A stretch of 64,000 nucleotides of DNA from Pezicula radicicola (Eukaryota > Ascomycota > Leotiomycetes > Helotiales > Dermateaceae), in NCBI GenBank assembly GCA_003008705.1, contig PDUO01000068.1, forward strand, positions 127,620 through 191,619, written 5' to 3'. The translations under genes and the position numbers were made by a program. This document shows positions 24,337 through 35,052 of this stretch, one piece after another (the stretch's first letter is position 1; every line of letters begins with the position of its first letter). The notes below the pieces were generated by a model. The model ran no database searches. It was not told the DNA's origin and was given only the letters and a program-made list of their open reading frames with translations.

Positions 24337-25280
24337 CTACTCAAGACAAGGTAAATTCCTTCCAAAGAAACACTCCTCAAAATCACCAACAGCCAAGCCA
24401 CGACACGTATCAAACTTCCCCAACCAGGCCCTTTTCCACTGTTCCCTCGCACTACTAAACATAACACTCGCGCCTTCAACCTTACGTATCAAAGCAGTCA
24501 AGACCTCGATCTCGCGTTCTAACATGCGTAGATCATCCGCATTAATCACCGCTACATCTTGCCCTTGCTGTCCTACCTCTCTTCTTGCTTTTGAATTCTT
24601 CGGACCCCGCCACCCAGAATTCTGACCCAACAACCATCGAGTCTGGTCGTATAACATGGCTAGATCATCCTGACAAGCAACGATCAACATCTTGGCCTGA
24701 TTGAGACCCCTACGCGCTAGACTATGTGCCCTCCCTAGTTCGGCCAGTTGACGACTCTCAGCCTTGATAAGCTGTAGGCGGTGCAATTCCGAGGATGAGA
24801 GACCATGGCTCGCGAAGAGCCAACCAGACGACATGGATTTTAAAGATAGGGATGAAGACGCGACACGGACTTCTTCGAGGTTCTGGAGCCGCCAACGATC
24901 GAGGTTACGATGGTGTTGTTGTACGAGATCGATGCTTTCTTCGCTGTCTTTAATGAGTTCCATAAGATGGCCGAGCTCAACTTGACTAAGGCTGAGGAAA
25001 TTGAGGAACTCGTGTGCGATGGCCCTCGTACGCTCGGCTCGTGTCTGGGGACCGCTGCCGTCGCCGCCATCGCCGCCATCGCCAAGTAGTGATAGCTAGA
25101 GTGATGCTAAGAGCCAAGAGCGAGGTTGTTTGTTAATGTTGTTTAGTTTGTGGACGAGACGGATTAGAAGACTTTGTGTATTGACTAGGACAAGCTCGTT
25201 GGCGACGCCAAAAGCTCGAATGGATTTTGTGGCTGAACCTAGCGCACCTTCGAGTTGAGTGTAAGCTGTAGTAAGTTCAC
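24337..25280 (-). pseudogene. 3' part of an uncharacterised gene, separated from its 5' part by a transposase relic
   Basis: The minus strand from about 25280 reads GELTTAYTQLEGALGSATKS onward, reaches a TAG (LASL then stop, near 25096), and continues in frame as LSLLGDGGDGG, EFLNFLSLSQVELGHLMELI and a long charged helical segment to the stop at 24337. The Leu/Glu/Arg heptad-like pattern (LQLIKAESRQLAELGRAHSL) suggests coiled coil. The TAG could be an intron acceptor (CTCTAG) rather than a lesion. I do not recognise the family. With the fragment at 25904-26458 on the same strand, it probably formed one gene now split at 25288-25863. Confidence 0.5.
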
Positions 25281-25287
25281 CCCCTAT

Positions 25288-25863
25288 GAAAAAAGCCCTG
25301 TGTGATATACTAATCGAACAGCCTTACCTGTATCGATGCGAGATAGCAGACTTCCTCTATCGCAGGTTTTGTAAAAGAATATTAGATAGATTGGTCGGAT
25401 TCTGCGATCAATAGGCTAGACGAGAACAATGATCCATCGTATCGTACAACAACGGGATACCGACCTTCGAGATCATTATCTACGTAGGATGTCGCAGTAC
25501 AAATCCGACCAACTTGTCTTTATGGATAAGTCTAGCTGCGATAGAAGGGCTAGACATCGGCGTTAGGGGTAGTCTCCGAAAGGGTCCTCTCCAGTCTAGG
25601 TCACAAAGTTCGGTCGCAGAAAAAGATGGCACATTCTTCTAGCATATACGCAAGATGGTATTATACTAAGGCGAGTATACCAAGGATCAACAGACAGTAA
25701 TTTATTTGAGGACTTCATCGCCCAGCTACTGTATTACTATAGTAGATACCCGGAGCCAAAATCTATAATCGTAATGGACAACGCGTCTTGGCACCATTCA
25801 GAAAAGATCGTTCAGATGTATCGAGACGCAGGAGTAGTATTAGAGTTCCTACCACGAAACTAG
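25288..25863 (+). mobile_element. Decayed Tc1/mariner-type transposase (DDE_3), truncated
   Basis: Plus-strand translation, with several stops, gives a worn helix-turn-helix part (ALCDILIEQPYLYRCEIADF) followed by HRIVQQRDTDLRDHYLRRMS, the first catalytic Asp context (LVFMDKSSCDRRARH), HILLAYTQDGIILRRVYQGS, and the second Asp context (SIIVMDNASWHHSEKI), ending at VVLEFLPRN. This is the order of Tc1/mariner DDE_3 transposases of fungi. The usual continuation with the third acidic residue (SPDLNPIE) is missing, so the 3' end is deleted. No terminal inverted repeats or TA duplication could be recognised. The stops are of C-to-T type (CGA or CAG positions). Confidence 0.85.
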
Positions 25864-25903
25864 ATGGAGAAGACGAGCAGTCCAAGGCGATACCTAGCGG
25901 GAC

Positions 25904-26458
25904 CTACCACGGTCGGTGAAGCCGCGACGAAGTCGACAGTGCCTGTAACCCTTTGTCTAACAATTTCTTAGCCCTCTTCCTCTCCTTTCTGGTCCCATCC
26001 CTCTCGGCCAGTATAAGTTCCCGTGATTCTTGCGCGCATCTCAGGCACTCGCCTCTCTGTTCCCCTTCCTCCATAACAACTATGGTCGTCGTCCCGCATA
26101 GCCAAATCCAAGCCTCGTCTTTGACGCGATACGCGTAGCCGGTATCTATCACTCGTCCCTGTCCCTTGATGATAAATTCGCCACGGAGGAGAAATATCAA
26201 GCAATCACGGTAACACGGCTTGTTGTCCCCAATCGGCAAGCCCCTCGACATGGTATTGAGGTAGTGAAGCTCGTGCGCCGGCTCTGGTCTCTTGAACTAC
26301 AAGTCGTTTTGAGCGGAAATTAGATCCTATGTTGCGAGCCTGACACTGAGTCTTACCTCTTCTTTGACGGCTTCTAGAACTTGTTTCGTGTTATCAGGAT
26401 CAAGCGCGTCCCAGAATTCTTTACCCCGAGAGGGAATGATTCGTTGGAGGGCAGGCAT
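25904..26458 (-). pseudogene. 5' part of an uncharacterised gene, cut by the transposase relic
   Basis: The start at 26458 gives MPALQRIIPSRGKEFWDAL, then a phase-compatible GT-AG intron (about 26296-26355), then FKRPEPAHELHYLNTMSRGL and a frame to TGG-TAG at 25904. A beta-rich middle (LIFLLRGEFIIKGQGRVIDT) and a basic end (RKERKRAKKLL) are visible; I do not recognise the family. The frame ends 40 bp before the transposase relic, so the natural C-terminus is probably the fragment at 24337-25280. It starts back to back with the frame at 26779 across a 320-bp promoter-like gap. A short intact gene ending here is the alternative. Confidence 0.5.
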
Positions 26459-26778
26459 TGTATATCGAGTCTAGGTGACCGTAGATATAGGGTGCAATCG
26501 AGAAAGGGAATCTCCAAGTGGGTTGATGAGTGAGTCTTTTTGAGGCAAATTTCGAGGAGCAATCAAGAGGGTTGAACTACTTAAGGTTGAAATTGGGTCG
26601 ACCGGGACTAGTCAGTCACTCTGGTGTGTCGTGGCTCCATACGATGCAGCGTTTCCGCATCGTGCAGCTGGGAATAAGGAACCAGCCAGTGAAGAAAGGT
26701 ACTTAGTATTCTGCCGAAGGCGGTGAAGCAGAACAGGCCTTTCATCATCCATCATCTCAGAGAGCTAGATAAGCAACA

Positions 26779-26976
26779 ATGCCGCCGTCACAAAGGGGGA
26801 CGCCTTCCAAGGGAAAGGACATCGCAAAAGCCTTCTTTGATCTCGATATCTCCGATAGCGAACCCTCAACCGCAGGCAAAACACCCAAGCCACGCGATCG
26901 CAATCGTCGAATTGCTTCCAAGCCTCCTCTTGACGAAGCATGTGGTAGAGCCACAGAGCGGGATAGCAATATTTGA
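26779..26976 (+). pseudogene. Truncated 5' end of a plus-strand gene
   Basis: The ATG at 26779 opens a polar, gene-like N-terminus (MPPSQRGTPSKGKDIAKAFF, DISDSEPSTAGKTPKPRDRN). It runs into sequence that is the antisense of the monooxygenase relic and stops at 26976. Its upstream gap is shared with the divergent start at 26458. I infer that a former gene pair lost this member when the two sequences were joined near 26940. Family unknown. Confidence 0.4.
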
Positions 26977-28000
26977 ATAGGACCTTGGGCCAATTCGGAA
27001 TTTCGAAGTTATTCCGGGGGAATACATGCCCTGCACTTCGCTGATAAATAATAAGCCCTTTTACGATGGGTTGTATCCGAGGGGCTATTTGAGCAGTGCT
27101 GGACCCTGTGCCAATGATTACTACACGCTTTCCCTTGAGATCTGTATCCTGCCATTCGGATGAATGCCATTGGGGCCCTTTGAACAGCTCTTTCCCAGGA
27201 ATGTTGGCATATTTCGGGGTACGGAAAGGACCACCAGTATTGAAGAGTACGTTAGCTGTCCACTTTATGTCCTCCTTGGTGGTAAGATCCTTCACAAGAA
27301 TTTCCCACAAGAATGTCTTCTCATTCCAACGAGCCTCCAGAACTTTCGTTTTGAAACTACTACTCTGGCGAAGACCTGTCTGATCCGCCATTCTTGCATA
27401 GTACTGTTGAATTTCGGCACCATCAGAGAACTTCTTCGGCCACTCTGGTACAGTGTAAGCGAAATCTCTATAGGATATCGAAAGTCGATAGTCTGTCTTA
27501 CCTGCGTTCAGAAAACTCCTCATAACGTATGCGTGGCTAGGAATGTGACAGGCCACACCTGGATACCTATTTGCTTCCCAGACTCCCCCATAGTCGGCGT
27601 GCTTCTCAAGTATGCGAAATTCATGATGTCTAAGGGTGCCAGAACGAAGTAGTTGCTGTCCCAAGGTAACCCCGCTCATTCCACCCCTAACAATAATGGA
27701 AAATGTATGTAGCAGACATGCTTCCGGAATATTCGTTGTCAATTCCTTGTGGGTCTAATAACGATGACTGAGGGAGAGTGTTTCTCCAGTAGTATAGGAC
27801 TTCCTACCTGTATTAAGATTTCCAGTTAAAATGCTTTCTTGAATGCTGGAGATATGTCTTCCGGAAAATAGACCCGGCTTCCGGAAAGCATACTTCTGTA
27901 GCCGACGGACTTCGTCGAGCTCGGTGTGTAATGGGTCATGTTTTGTACGGGTTTGCACGTACCGGATCGGGAATTTGACCTTGGGCGGCGAAAGCGGCAT
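26940..28000 (-). pseudogene. Baeyer-Villiger-type flavin monooxygenase, truncated
   Basis: The main exon (from about 27688 downward) encodes an FAD Rossmann motif (IIVRGGMSGVTLG), ILEKHADYGGVWEANRYPGV, the Baeyer-Villiger fingerprint F-x-G-x3-H-x3-W as FKGPQWHSSEWQD, and the NADPH Rossmann motif (VVIIGTGSSTAQIAP). These enzymes insert oxygen beside ketones using FAD and NADPH. A likely 5' exon starts at 28000 (MPLSPPKVKFPIRYVQTRTK). Two defects are visible: the first Gly of the FAD GxGxxG is Arg (GGG to AGG, a RIP-type change), and homology stops near ALWLYHMLRQEE, after which the frame runs into unrelated sequence shared with the plus-strand gene start. About the last 250 residues expected of the family are absent. 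Confidence 0.8.
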
Positions 28001-28121
28001 TGTGCATGGAGGGAGCAACAGAGTGCGCAATTCCCTAGCCAAAGCTACAGTACGCCAAGTGAGGCACAACGCCGGTCTAAATCAATGCATTCTGTACTTC
28101 GGCCAAAGTGGCCGCATCGTT

Positions 28122-29179
28122 CTATTCTTGATGTTGGAGTTCGCCGGACGCTCTATTGCAAGAAAGTGGCAGCACAACAGGCACCATTGTGCGATTCATA
28201 AGGCGAGACATCTTCCCAATCTTACCGCGGTTGAAATTTGAGATGGCAGGACGTGGATGCTTTTGTGACCGTCTCATCAGCTGTGCGAAGCTCAGGGCTG
28301 CGAAGTTGTCGTCCATGGAAGCTACCTCTCCACTGACCTGATCAACAGCACGCCATAATTCGGTTGCAGAGTCATAGACCGAGACACAATCTGCGCTTCC
28401 CCACCATTGTGAATGTCTTTGCTCTTGTGGCTTTCCGTCAAACTCATGCCATACTCTAATGATCTTGGTCGCAACTCTCCTCTTCATGAGATGAACGATA
28501 GAGGCCTTCGAAGCTCGAAAATCAACATAGCAATAGTGTACACCAAGGCCAACCACATGATGTAATACGCCAAAAATACTGCTCCGCGTTGCTTATCGTG
28601 TCGTCAAAAGCATGTTCTATGCTTATAGCGAGAGGACATTCGCAACTCCATCGAAAATGTGTATACACACCAGAGATACGATCGAGGAGTGAAGTCCAGT
28701 CTATCTTAGTACAGCGGCGAAAATCCAACTGCATCCTAATGGCATGAACGCCGTGAACACCAGTGATATCGGGAACACCATACTCTTCGAATGGAAAAGG
28801 GATCATAACGATCCGAGAGAAGTCGGTATCTTTGGGTGGCATAAGGAAGTTCCCGTGGCGTGGTTTGCCATAGATGAAGCGCAAAGAAGTCAAGGAAATG
28901 ATACTCGGCATCTTTGAGAGACAAGAATATGGGCATCTGGCCGTTCTCTGAGTGCGACTTCGGACCTTCACAATTCTTGGTATGCAACTCGAAGTTGTAT
29001 GGAGTACGATAATATTCTCGTAGCATCCACCTCGCTGATGTGCTTGGCCAGATAGTGGATGAGGTCACATGAATCCCTAACAGCACATCCCTTAGTACCA
29101 GCGTCGGGTCAGTACTAGCGTCCAGATCATAGTAGGGGGCAGTGGGGGCTAGGGTCCAGATGTCATCATGCTGCTTCAC
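28122..29179 (-). pseudogene. Unrecognised, frameshifted gene remnant
   Basis: Three overlapping minus-strand frames (28736-29179, 28522-28971, 28122-28556) follow one another and each carries protein-like sequence: SARWMLREYYRTPYNFELHT, then RIVMIPFPFEEYGVPDITGV, then KIIRVWHEFDGKPQEQRHSQ. The switches occur near 28930 and 28560 without good GT-AG introns of normal length, so I read one frameshifted gene. No domain is recognised. It ends about 120 bp from the possible first exon of the monooxygenase relic, same strand. Confidence 0.4.
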
Positions 29180-29773
29180 GTGACGCGAAGAATAAAAGCA
29201 GTGGCGATGAAATGATTATTGGCTGAACGGCTAGTGTTATTGTCTTAGATCATCTTTGGATGAGGCAGAGCGCAGTAGTATTTATGCCTATCGGATCGTT
29301 CCTATGATCTAACAAATCGATGAAGCTTAACCTTGCTGTAGATCGCTAAAGATCCGAAGTTTACGGAGGAACAGGGACATAAGTTTTATCTCACCGCTTC
29401 GATTTCTGCCACGTAAAATGTAGCTACAGCGCATGTTACAGTATAGGGTATACTAGCATATCCCCCTGAAAAGCGGTGAGACAAAACTTAGGTCCTGTTC
29501 CTCCGTAACTTCGGTCGTAGAGGATAATAAATATTTATGGATATTCATAACTATTATACTTGGCCGTGATCCGCGTTATGCAGCGCCGAAGCACCGGAAA
29601 GCAGTCCGGCAAGGGGGTTGATTATATGACTGATTTATGAATTGTATTGTCTGATGTATTTGTATCATTCCCTCTTAAAAGACCCTCATCCTTAGGATCG
29701 CTTTCTCGACCCGTAGTTATTACATTTGTCCAACTTATAATTGCGCTCGAACTTGCACTTGATTCCTGACACT
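29180..29773. other. Intergenic, upstream of the MBL-fold gene
   Basis: Apart from the fold-back element at 29354-29514 nothing coding is seen. The stretch 29640-29773 is the likely promoter and leader of the downstream gene, with a pyrimidine-rich run just before the ATG at 29774. Confidence 0.4.
29354..29514. mobile_element. Fold-back/MITE-like element, copy B of the CACCGC family
   Basis: 161 bp with near-perfect arms of about 44 nt. The left arm contains CCGAAGTTTACGGAGGAACA and ATCTCACCGCTT; the right arm is its complement (AAGCGGTGAGAC, TGTTCCTCCGTAACTTCGG). The loop carries TGCCACGTAAAAT and TACAGCGCATGTTA, which recur in copy D. This is the best preserved copy. No coding capacity. 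Confidence 0.85.
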
Positions 29774-30973
29774 ATGTCTTCAAGCTTGGCTCTTCCCGCC
29801 TCTAAACACTCTACGGTTGAAATATCTATCTTACACTGCGGTCAAGCTACTGTACCAACCGCCTATCTGGTCCAGAAGCAAATTCCTGGACACGACCTTC
29901 TCAACATCCCAATGTATAGCTTCTTGATTGAAAACAAGAAGCTAGGAAAGAAAGTTCTATACGATCTTGGGCTTATGAAGGCATGGAAACAAAAGCAACC
30001 CCCAGCCAGTAAGTTTTCATAGAACTGGTTTTGGTACCCCTTGCTTATGTGGGGTTTGCAGTCATCGGTCAAATCGAATCTTCAAAAGCCGACATGAACA
30101 TTGAGAAAGATGTCGCAGACAAGCTCACGGAAGGAAATGTTCCTCTCGAGTTGATCAACGCTATTATATGGTCTCACCACCACTTCGACCATACGGGTGA
30201 CCCATCTCTATTCCCCAAATCGACTGCCGTTATTGTTGGTCCCGGATTCAAGAGCAACAAGGCCACTTTTCCCGGGTTCCCGAAGAATCCAGACGCACTA
30301 GTCGTTGAAGATGCATTTGAGGGACGTGAGCTCATCGAACTCAACTTCTCCACTAGTGAGAGTATTGGTGGATTCCCTGCGATTGACTACTTCGGTGATG
30401 GCAGCTTCTATATCCTCCAGGCTAAGGGACACAGTGAGTAGTCTTTTCCCTACTGATTTTCACATAGTTCTTTGCGTACTGATATATTAAAAAGCTCATG
30501 ATCATATTGCTGCTCTTGCTCGTACCTCTGATAACAAGTTCGTATTTTTGGGTGGTGATGCTGCACACCACCCTGGTTTATACCGTCCCACTCCTTATCT
30601 TCCACTTCCAGATGAGATAAAACCCTCTCCATTTGAGGCTCTCAGGTCGAACTCGGTCTGCGCAGGTGCTTTATTTGAGGACATCCATCCCGCCAAGGAA
30701 GTTAATGGCGACCACAAAACCACTCCGTTCTATGAGCTTAGCCCTGCGTTGACTGCCTCTCTCTCTGACGCCCAGGCTACTCTGAATACTATGAAGCTCT
30801 TCGACGCCTCACCCGACGTATTTGTTATTGTCGCCCATGATGCCAGCTTGTTGGATATCCTACCCTTCTTCCCTAAAAGCATGACCAACTGGGACGCAGC
30901 TGGAAACAAATCCCTCGGCACTTGGAGGTTTCTGAAGGATTTCGGTGGGGCAATTAAATTAGCAAAAGCCTAG
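29774..30973 (+). CDS. Metallo-beta-lactamase-fold hydrolase (lactonase-like)
   Basis: Introns 30009-30061 and 30434-30494 give a 361-aa protein. The metal-binding signature H-x-H-x-D-H is present as SHHHFDHTGD, and a second His cluster GHTHDH is created exactly at the exon 2/3 junction, which supports the splice model. FVFLGGDAAHHPG supplies a further ligand region. The N-terminus (TVEISILHCGQATVPTAYLV) has the first strand of the fold and no signal peptide, so the protein is probably cytosolic. Fungal relatives include lactone hydrolases and quorum-quenching-type lactonases; substrate cannot be told. The gene appears intact between two zones of pseudogenes. The ATG at 29774 is the first one consistent with the fold. 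Confidence 0.88.
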
Positions 30974-31825
30974 GAAAACTAGGGTTGATATACAGCTTCT
31001 AAAATATCTACATTTCTTACTATGGACTTTCCTCTGCAACCGTAGAATCTTCTAGATAAGTGAGATGAACTTGTCTGGGCCTCCTGGGGCTTGATAAGGT
31101 CGTTATCGATTTTAGTGTTTCGTGATCTAGCCTGCCCGCCAACCGACACTGCGGCAGCTGGAACGTGGAGTAGTGAATTATTAGGCCTAAACTAACGCAT
31201 AGTGTAAGTGAACGCTAATGCGTAAGTATCACGTAAAGACGTGATAATTGACTTCAAATCCGACCTCTACTACAGTAGCGACATCTTTATGCTACCGGAC
31301 ATTTAAAGAAGTTTAAACCTATGTCGTTTGCATAAAATTAAGCGACCCAATAGCTGCTATAAGATCTCTTGCTTGTCTCTCGACCATAAATTCTGTCTTG
31401 CTAATATGCCGGCATGCTTTTCACAAACTCCACTATGTGGTTATGACCGATTGACTACCGTGGAACTTTCTATCATGCTTATCCTATCTTCATCCCTGAC
31501 CCTATGCATGCCATTGGAGAGGCCATAATGCTATTATCAAGTAGATTTTAGACATCCCACGAAGGTTGGGTAAATAACATCGCAATCGACGAAATTCTCA
31601 TATGCTCCTTCGCTGGTTGCATACGCGAACAGCTGACCAATTACATGCATCAGTTGTGAGAACACCAAGGTAATGTTCTCTTAAATTAAACAGAGATTTA
31701 CGCTATGGAGGAACCTATCTCCAAGATCATGTCACCGTAGAACATATCAATGTATTTGAGCATTCTGAGAGTTATCGGAGGCTCATTATTCTAGAGTTAC
31801 AGGAGAAAAGGAGGAATGACAGTCA
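30974..31825. other. Intergenic, nothing recognised
   Basis: No coding signal above chance. A small inverted repeat, TCACGTAAAGACGTGA, lies near 31229-31244. A 66-codon frame at 31328 resembles nothing known. Confidence 0.4.
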
Positions 31826-32332
31826 TTAAAACATGGTTTGATCAAGTCTTCCACTTTCCAAGACAATTGCCTTTGCTGCAATCATTACAATCATGACGCG
31901 ACAAAACTCCTCTGTGCGGTTGATCCATTCATGGTTGACACCCTGCTGTACAATGAACTCGCCCGCGCCAAAGATTTTCTCTTCCCCGCTGTCCAACCGT
32001 AGCGTAATTTCCCCAGAGATCACAGCAACATAATCCAAGGTTGAAGTCCGGTGCATCGGAATAGTGAACTTTGGCGGGATGTCGGCTGTGCAGAAGACAG
32101 CTCCCTCTGGCGGGCAGGTCGGTAAACTTTGAGCAAGATCTACCCACGGCGTTGTGTTCGAGACTGGTACATGAGGCCGATTGTCAAAATGTGCAATTTG
32201 ACATGTATCCGGGCCATACGGTGCAAAGAGCTTGACTTTCTCATCAGATTCAAAGACTGATGTCCCTTCTTTAGTGTGTGTAGTGGCTACTAAGCGAGGA
32301 GATGGAAGTTGACCAGTGTCCTCGATATCCAT
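31826..32332 (-). CDS. Small cupin-domain protein
   Basis: 168 aa from the ATG at 32332. A single conserved-barrel cupin domain occupies the C-terminal half: FTIPMHRTSTLDYVAVISGE (motif 1; one metal His kept, others replaced) followed by LRLDSGEEKIFGAGEFIVQQ and GVNHEWINRTEE (motif 2 with its His). Such small fungal cupins often sit in secondary-metabolite or catabolic clusters, with roles ranging from isomerase to binding protein. No signal peptide. The frame is uninterrupted; a longer form with an upstream exon cannot be excluded since the frame is open for three more codons. It is divergent from the esterase relic at 32400. Confidence 0.83.
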   Translation of the reverse strand: MDIEDTGQLPSPRLVATTHTKEGTSVFESDEKVKLFAPYGPDTCQIAHFDNRPHVPVSNTTPWVDLAQSLPTCPPEGAVFCTADIPPKFTIPMHRTSTLDYVAVISGEITLRLDSGEEKIFGAGEFIVQQGVNHEWINRTEEFCRVMIVMIAAKAIVLESGRLDQTMF

Positions 32333-32399
32333 CACATCCAAAAACTCGGACCTTTACAAATTCACACAAGTTGATTGAGTTAATTGATAAGACAAAGAT

Positions 32400-33747
32400 A
32401 TGGTCAGATTGGCCATTCAAAAGAACACTCCTATCATTGCGATCAATCTGAAGTAAGTAACCCCGAGAAACAAATTTTCGCGTGATAGCAAGCAAGTCTG
32501 ACCATAAGCAAAGCTACCGTCTCGGTATCCCTGGGTTTCTTGCTTCAACTGAGCTTCGTGGTGCATGATATCCTGCCAGGAACGGCCTCAGAGATCAACA
32601 GAATGCGCTACGCTTCATAAAAAAGTATATAACCGGCTTTGGAGGTAGCCCTAACGCGGTCACAGTGGTGGGCCAGAGCGTCGGAGCTAGTAAGCATACA
32701 CCTGTCAGCCAAATTGTTATTACAAGTGTCTAATCTATGATTAATAGTTTCGGTGAATATGCACTTGGAGTCCGAGGAGAAACTCTTTCATCAAGGAATT
32801 CTACTGGCTGGAACCATGCTTCTCCTGCAGCCTGGAAGTCTCGATACCGCTGATGCTGTTTACAGTAATGTTACCAAGGAATTCGGACTTGATCAGCTCT
32901 CACCTGCGGAACAGCTGGAAGCTTGGACAAAGACGGATCCGGAAGAATTAGTAAATAAGACATCGCCTGTGATGGGTTTACAGCCCGTTGTTGATGGCGA
33001 CCTCATCAAACATGGCAAAACCTCATTCGCGACGTTCAAGGAAGATAGCGACAAGCTCTTTCTAGGCAAAAAATGGCTAGAGGCTCTTGGTTATGGATTG
33101 TCAACTCGATGTATGCTACATAAATGCGCCCCTCTTATTAGAAAATCTACTGATAGTCTCGAGGCTTCAATCACTGCATTAACAATGCTAGATCACCGAA
33201 GAGAGGGCATTTCAGCTGCCTTCCAGCACTGCGTACAGACGACACTCAACAATGTTGCGGCATGTAGCAAGCTCCTTGAGCACTACAATATCAAATCAGA
33301 TATTTCTGACGGTGGCGCATTCATTCCTATCACTCGATTCCTGAACGACATCAGCTTTTATGCTCCTGCTGTATATATGGCTTCAAACTGGCCTCAAGCC
33401 AGTCTTTCCCATTTTAATGAACCGAATCCATGGGATGGGCCAATGAAAGGACACTCTACACACATGCTTGATATCGCATTCCTGTGGCAGAACTACAACG
33501 AGCTGTGGCAAAGTCTTTTGGGGACGATGTGATCGATTTCACAACTGGCATGGATTCGTTGCCCGTGCTCAGCAATGGAAAGATGGTCACGGTGTACGGA
33601 CCAAGTCAGAGTGGTCTCACAAAGATAGCGACACGTATGGGGGAGAAAGAAGCAGGTAGAAATAGTGCCTTTTTCCAACTCGCTGACGAGCTTGGTGGTC
33701 TAGATACATTAGCCATGGCGGCAGAAAAGTTCCTCCATCAGAACTGA
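32400..33747 (+). pseudogene. Type-B carboxylesterase, 5' truncated and broken
   Basis: Exon sequence with two clean introns (32453-32513 and 32690-32747) gives RLAIQKNTPIIAINLNYRLG, IPGFLASTELRGA, then TGA at 32566, then NGLRDQQNALRFIKKYITGF, the nucleophile elbow GQSVGA and MHLESEEKLFHQGILLAGT. This is the alpha/beta-hydrolase COesterase order. Three lesions are visible: the N-terminal 80-100 residues are absent (a TAA lies just upstream of 32400), the in-frame TGA (CGA or GGA expected), and a frame change near 33505 between FLWQNYNE and RAVAKSFGDDVIDFTTG. The rest reads well to the stop at 33747, so the decay is recent. Confidence 0.85.
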
Positions 33748-34409
33748 GATGTTGGACAGGGTTTCCTTCACAGCAATTTCGATGAATCTATATCAAATAA
33801 CACTTCTATCCGGTACGATTTAACAGCCAGCAAGGTCAGCCTTTATCGTGGCATATAATACACCTTTCCTTCAAATACAACACGGACACTTCATCTGTTT
33901 AACAGCTTTGTTCATGCCCGATTACCTTAGTTTCATAATTTTACTTCCTGTAATTGAAACCTAGTATATACTTTAGTTTTCAGACCATAAGCTCAAGCCC
34001 TATTGCCTCGATATACCCTATTTACTGCTCAAGAACATGATACCTTCATTGACTACCGTTTACTCTAATTTTAACCCAGTGATTTCTATATTAGAGACCG
34101 TGGAGGCTCATTTAGGTGTGTTTCGAGACAGTGACGGCCAACATTGTGTCCGACTTTCCGCGACCGGACTTGTACACTCTCAGTTTCACCGACCATAAAG
34201 CACTTCTTTACTGCCACGGATGCTAGATCTGGTGGACATAGGGGCTGTAACCATTTTGCTTTGGCCATGATTTAAATATACGCCATAAAGCTATTGTCTT
34301 CCACTACTAAGTTCGTTCCCCATTGGCTATAGAATAATATCTTGTTGATCAAAAAGAGTGATATTTGGCAATTGGTGGCATTCTGATTGCCTATTTTCTT
34401 AGGGAATAT
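33748..34409. other. Intergenic, nothing recognised
   Basis: AT-rich sequence with only short frames. The last bases, GGGAATAT (34402-34409), form the left target duplication of the following element. Confidence 0.4.
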
Positions 34410-35045
34410 TAGACTGCGGAATGGGTACCCGGACCCATTGGGTAACCCAACCCATGGGCACCTATGGGTTCTTGGCACTACCTATAGGTAACCCGTGGGT
34501 TCTCGGCACTACCCGTGAGTTACCTATGGGTTCTCGGCACTACCCACGGGGTTACCTATAGGTTCTTGGCACTACCCGTAGGTAACCCATGGGTACCTAC
34601 GAGTTTCTATTAAATAAGACTCTACCTCTGCCTCTACCTTTGCCTTTACGCTTTGCCTTTACGCTTTGTCCTCTACCTTTACCGACAACTATCTACTTTA
34701 AGTAAGCTTCGGTAACACCTAACACTATAGCTATAGACTAATTATTACTAAGCAAATCAATTAAATTAACGAAGTTTTGAAAATACTAAGGTTTAAGACA
34801 AAGAGGTGGGAGTGTAGAGGTAAGACAGAGGTAGAGGAGCTAAAGGTAGGAGCAGAGGTCACGTGTATTAATTAATTACTTAATTTAATTAACTACATGT
34901 CTTTTTTCGTGTAGAATACAAAAAGGCAACGTAGAAACACGTATAAATATATATAGTTATAATCTATGCTGTAATCATGTGATAGAAATTTATAAGTACT
35001 TGGCATAACGCACGGGTTACCTATGGGTACCCATTCCGCAGTCTA
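34410..35045. mobile_element. hAT-like non-autonomous element (MITE) with internal tandem repeats
   Basis: Perfect terminal inverted repeats of 21 bp begin TAGACTGCGGAATGGGTACC at both ends. They are flanked by an 8-bp direct duplication GGGAATAT (34402-34409 and 35046-35053). Eight-base duplications are the hallmark of hAT elements. Next to the left end four or five units of about 33 bp (GGTTCTTGGCACTACC followed by TAGGTAACCC) are arrayed at about 34440-34600. The middle is AT-rich with CTTTGCC and CTTTACG runs. There is no transposase frame. Confidence 0.82.
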
Positions 35046-35052
35046 GGGAATA

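Noticed and set aside
26779..26976. Complete small plus-strand gene
   Set aside because: Its 3' half is antisense to conserved monooxygenase sequence, so it more likely is a truncated start.
34440..34600. Evenly spaced repeats that could suggest a CRISPR-like array
   Set aside because: Head-to-tail units without unique spacers, inside a transposon-like element, in a fungal genome.
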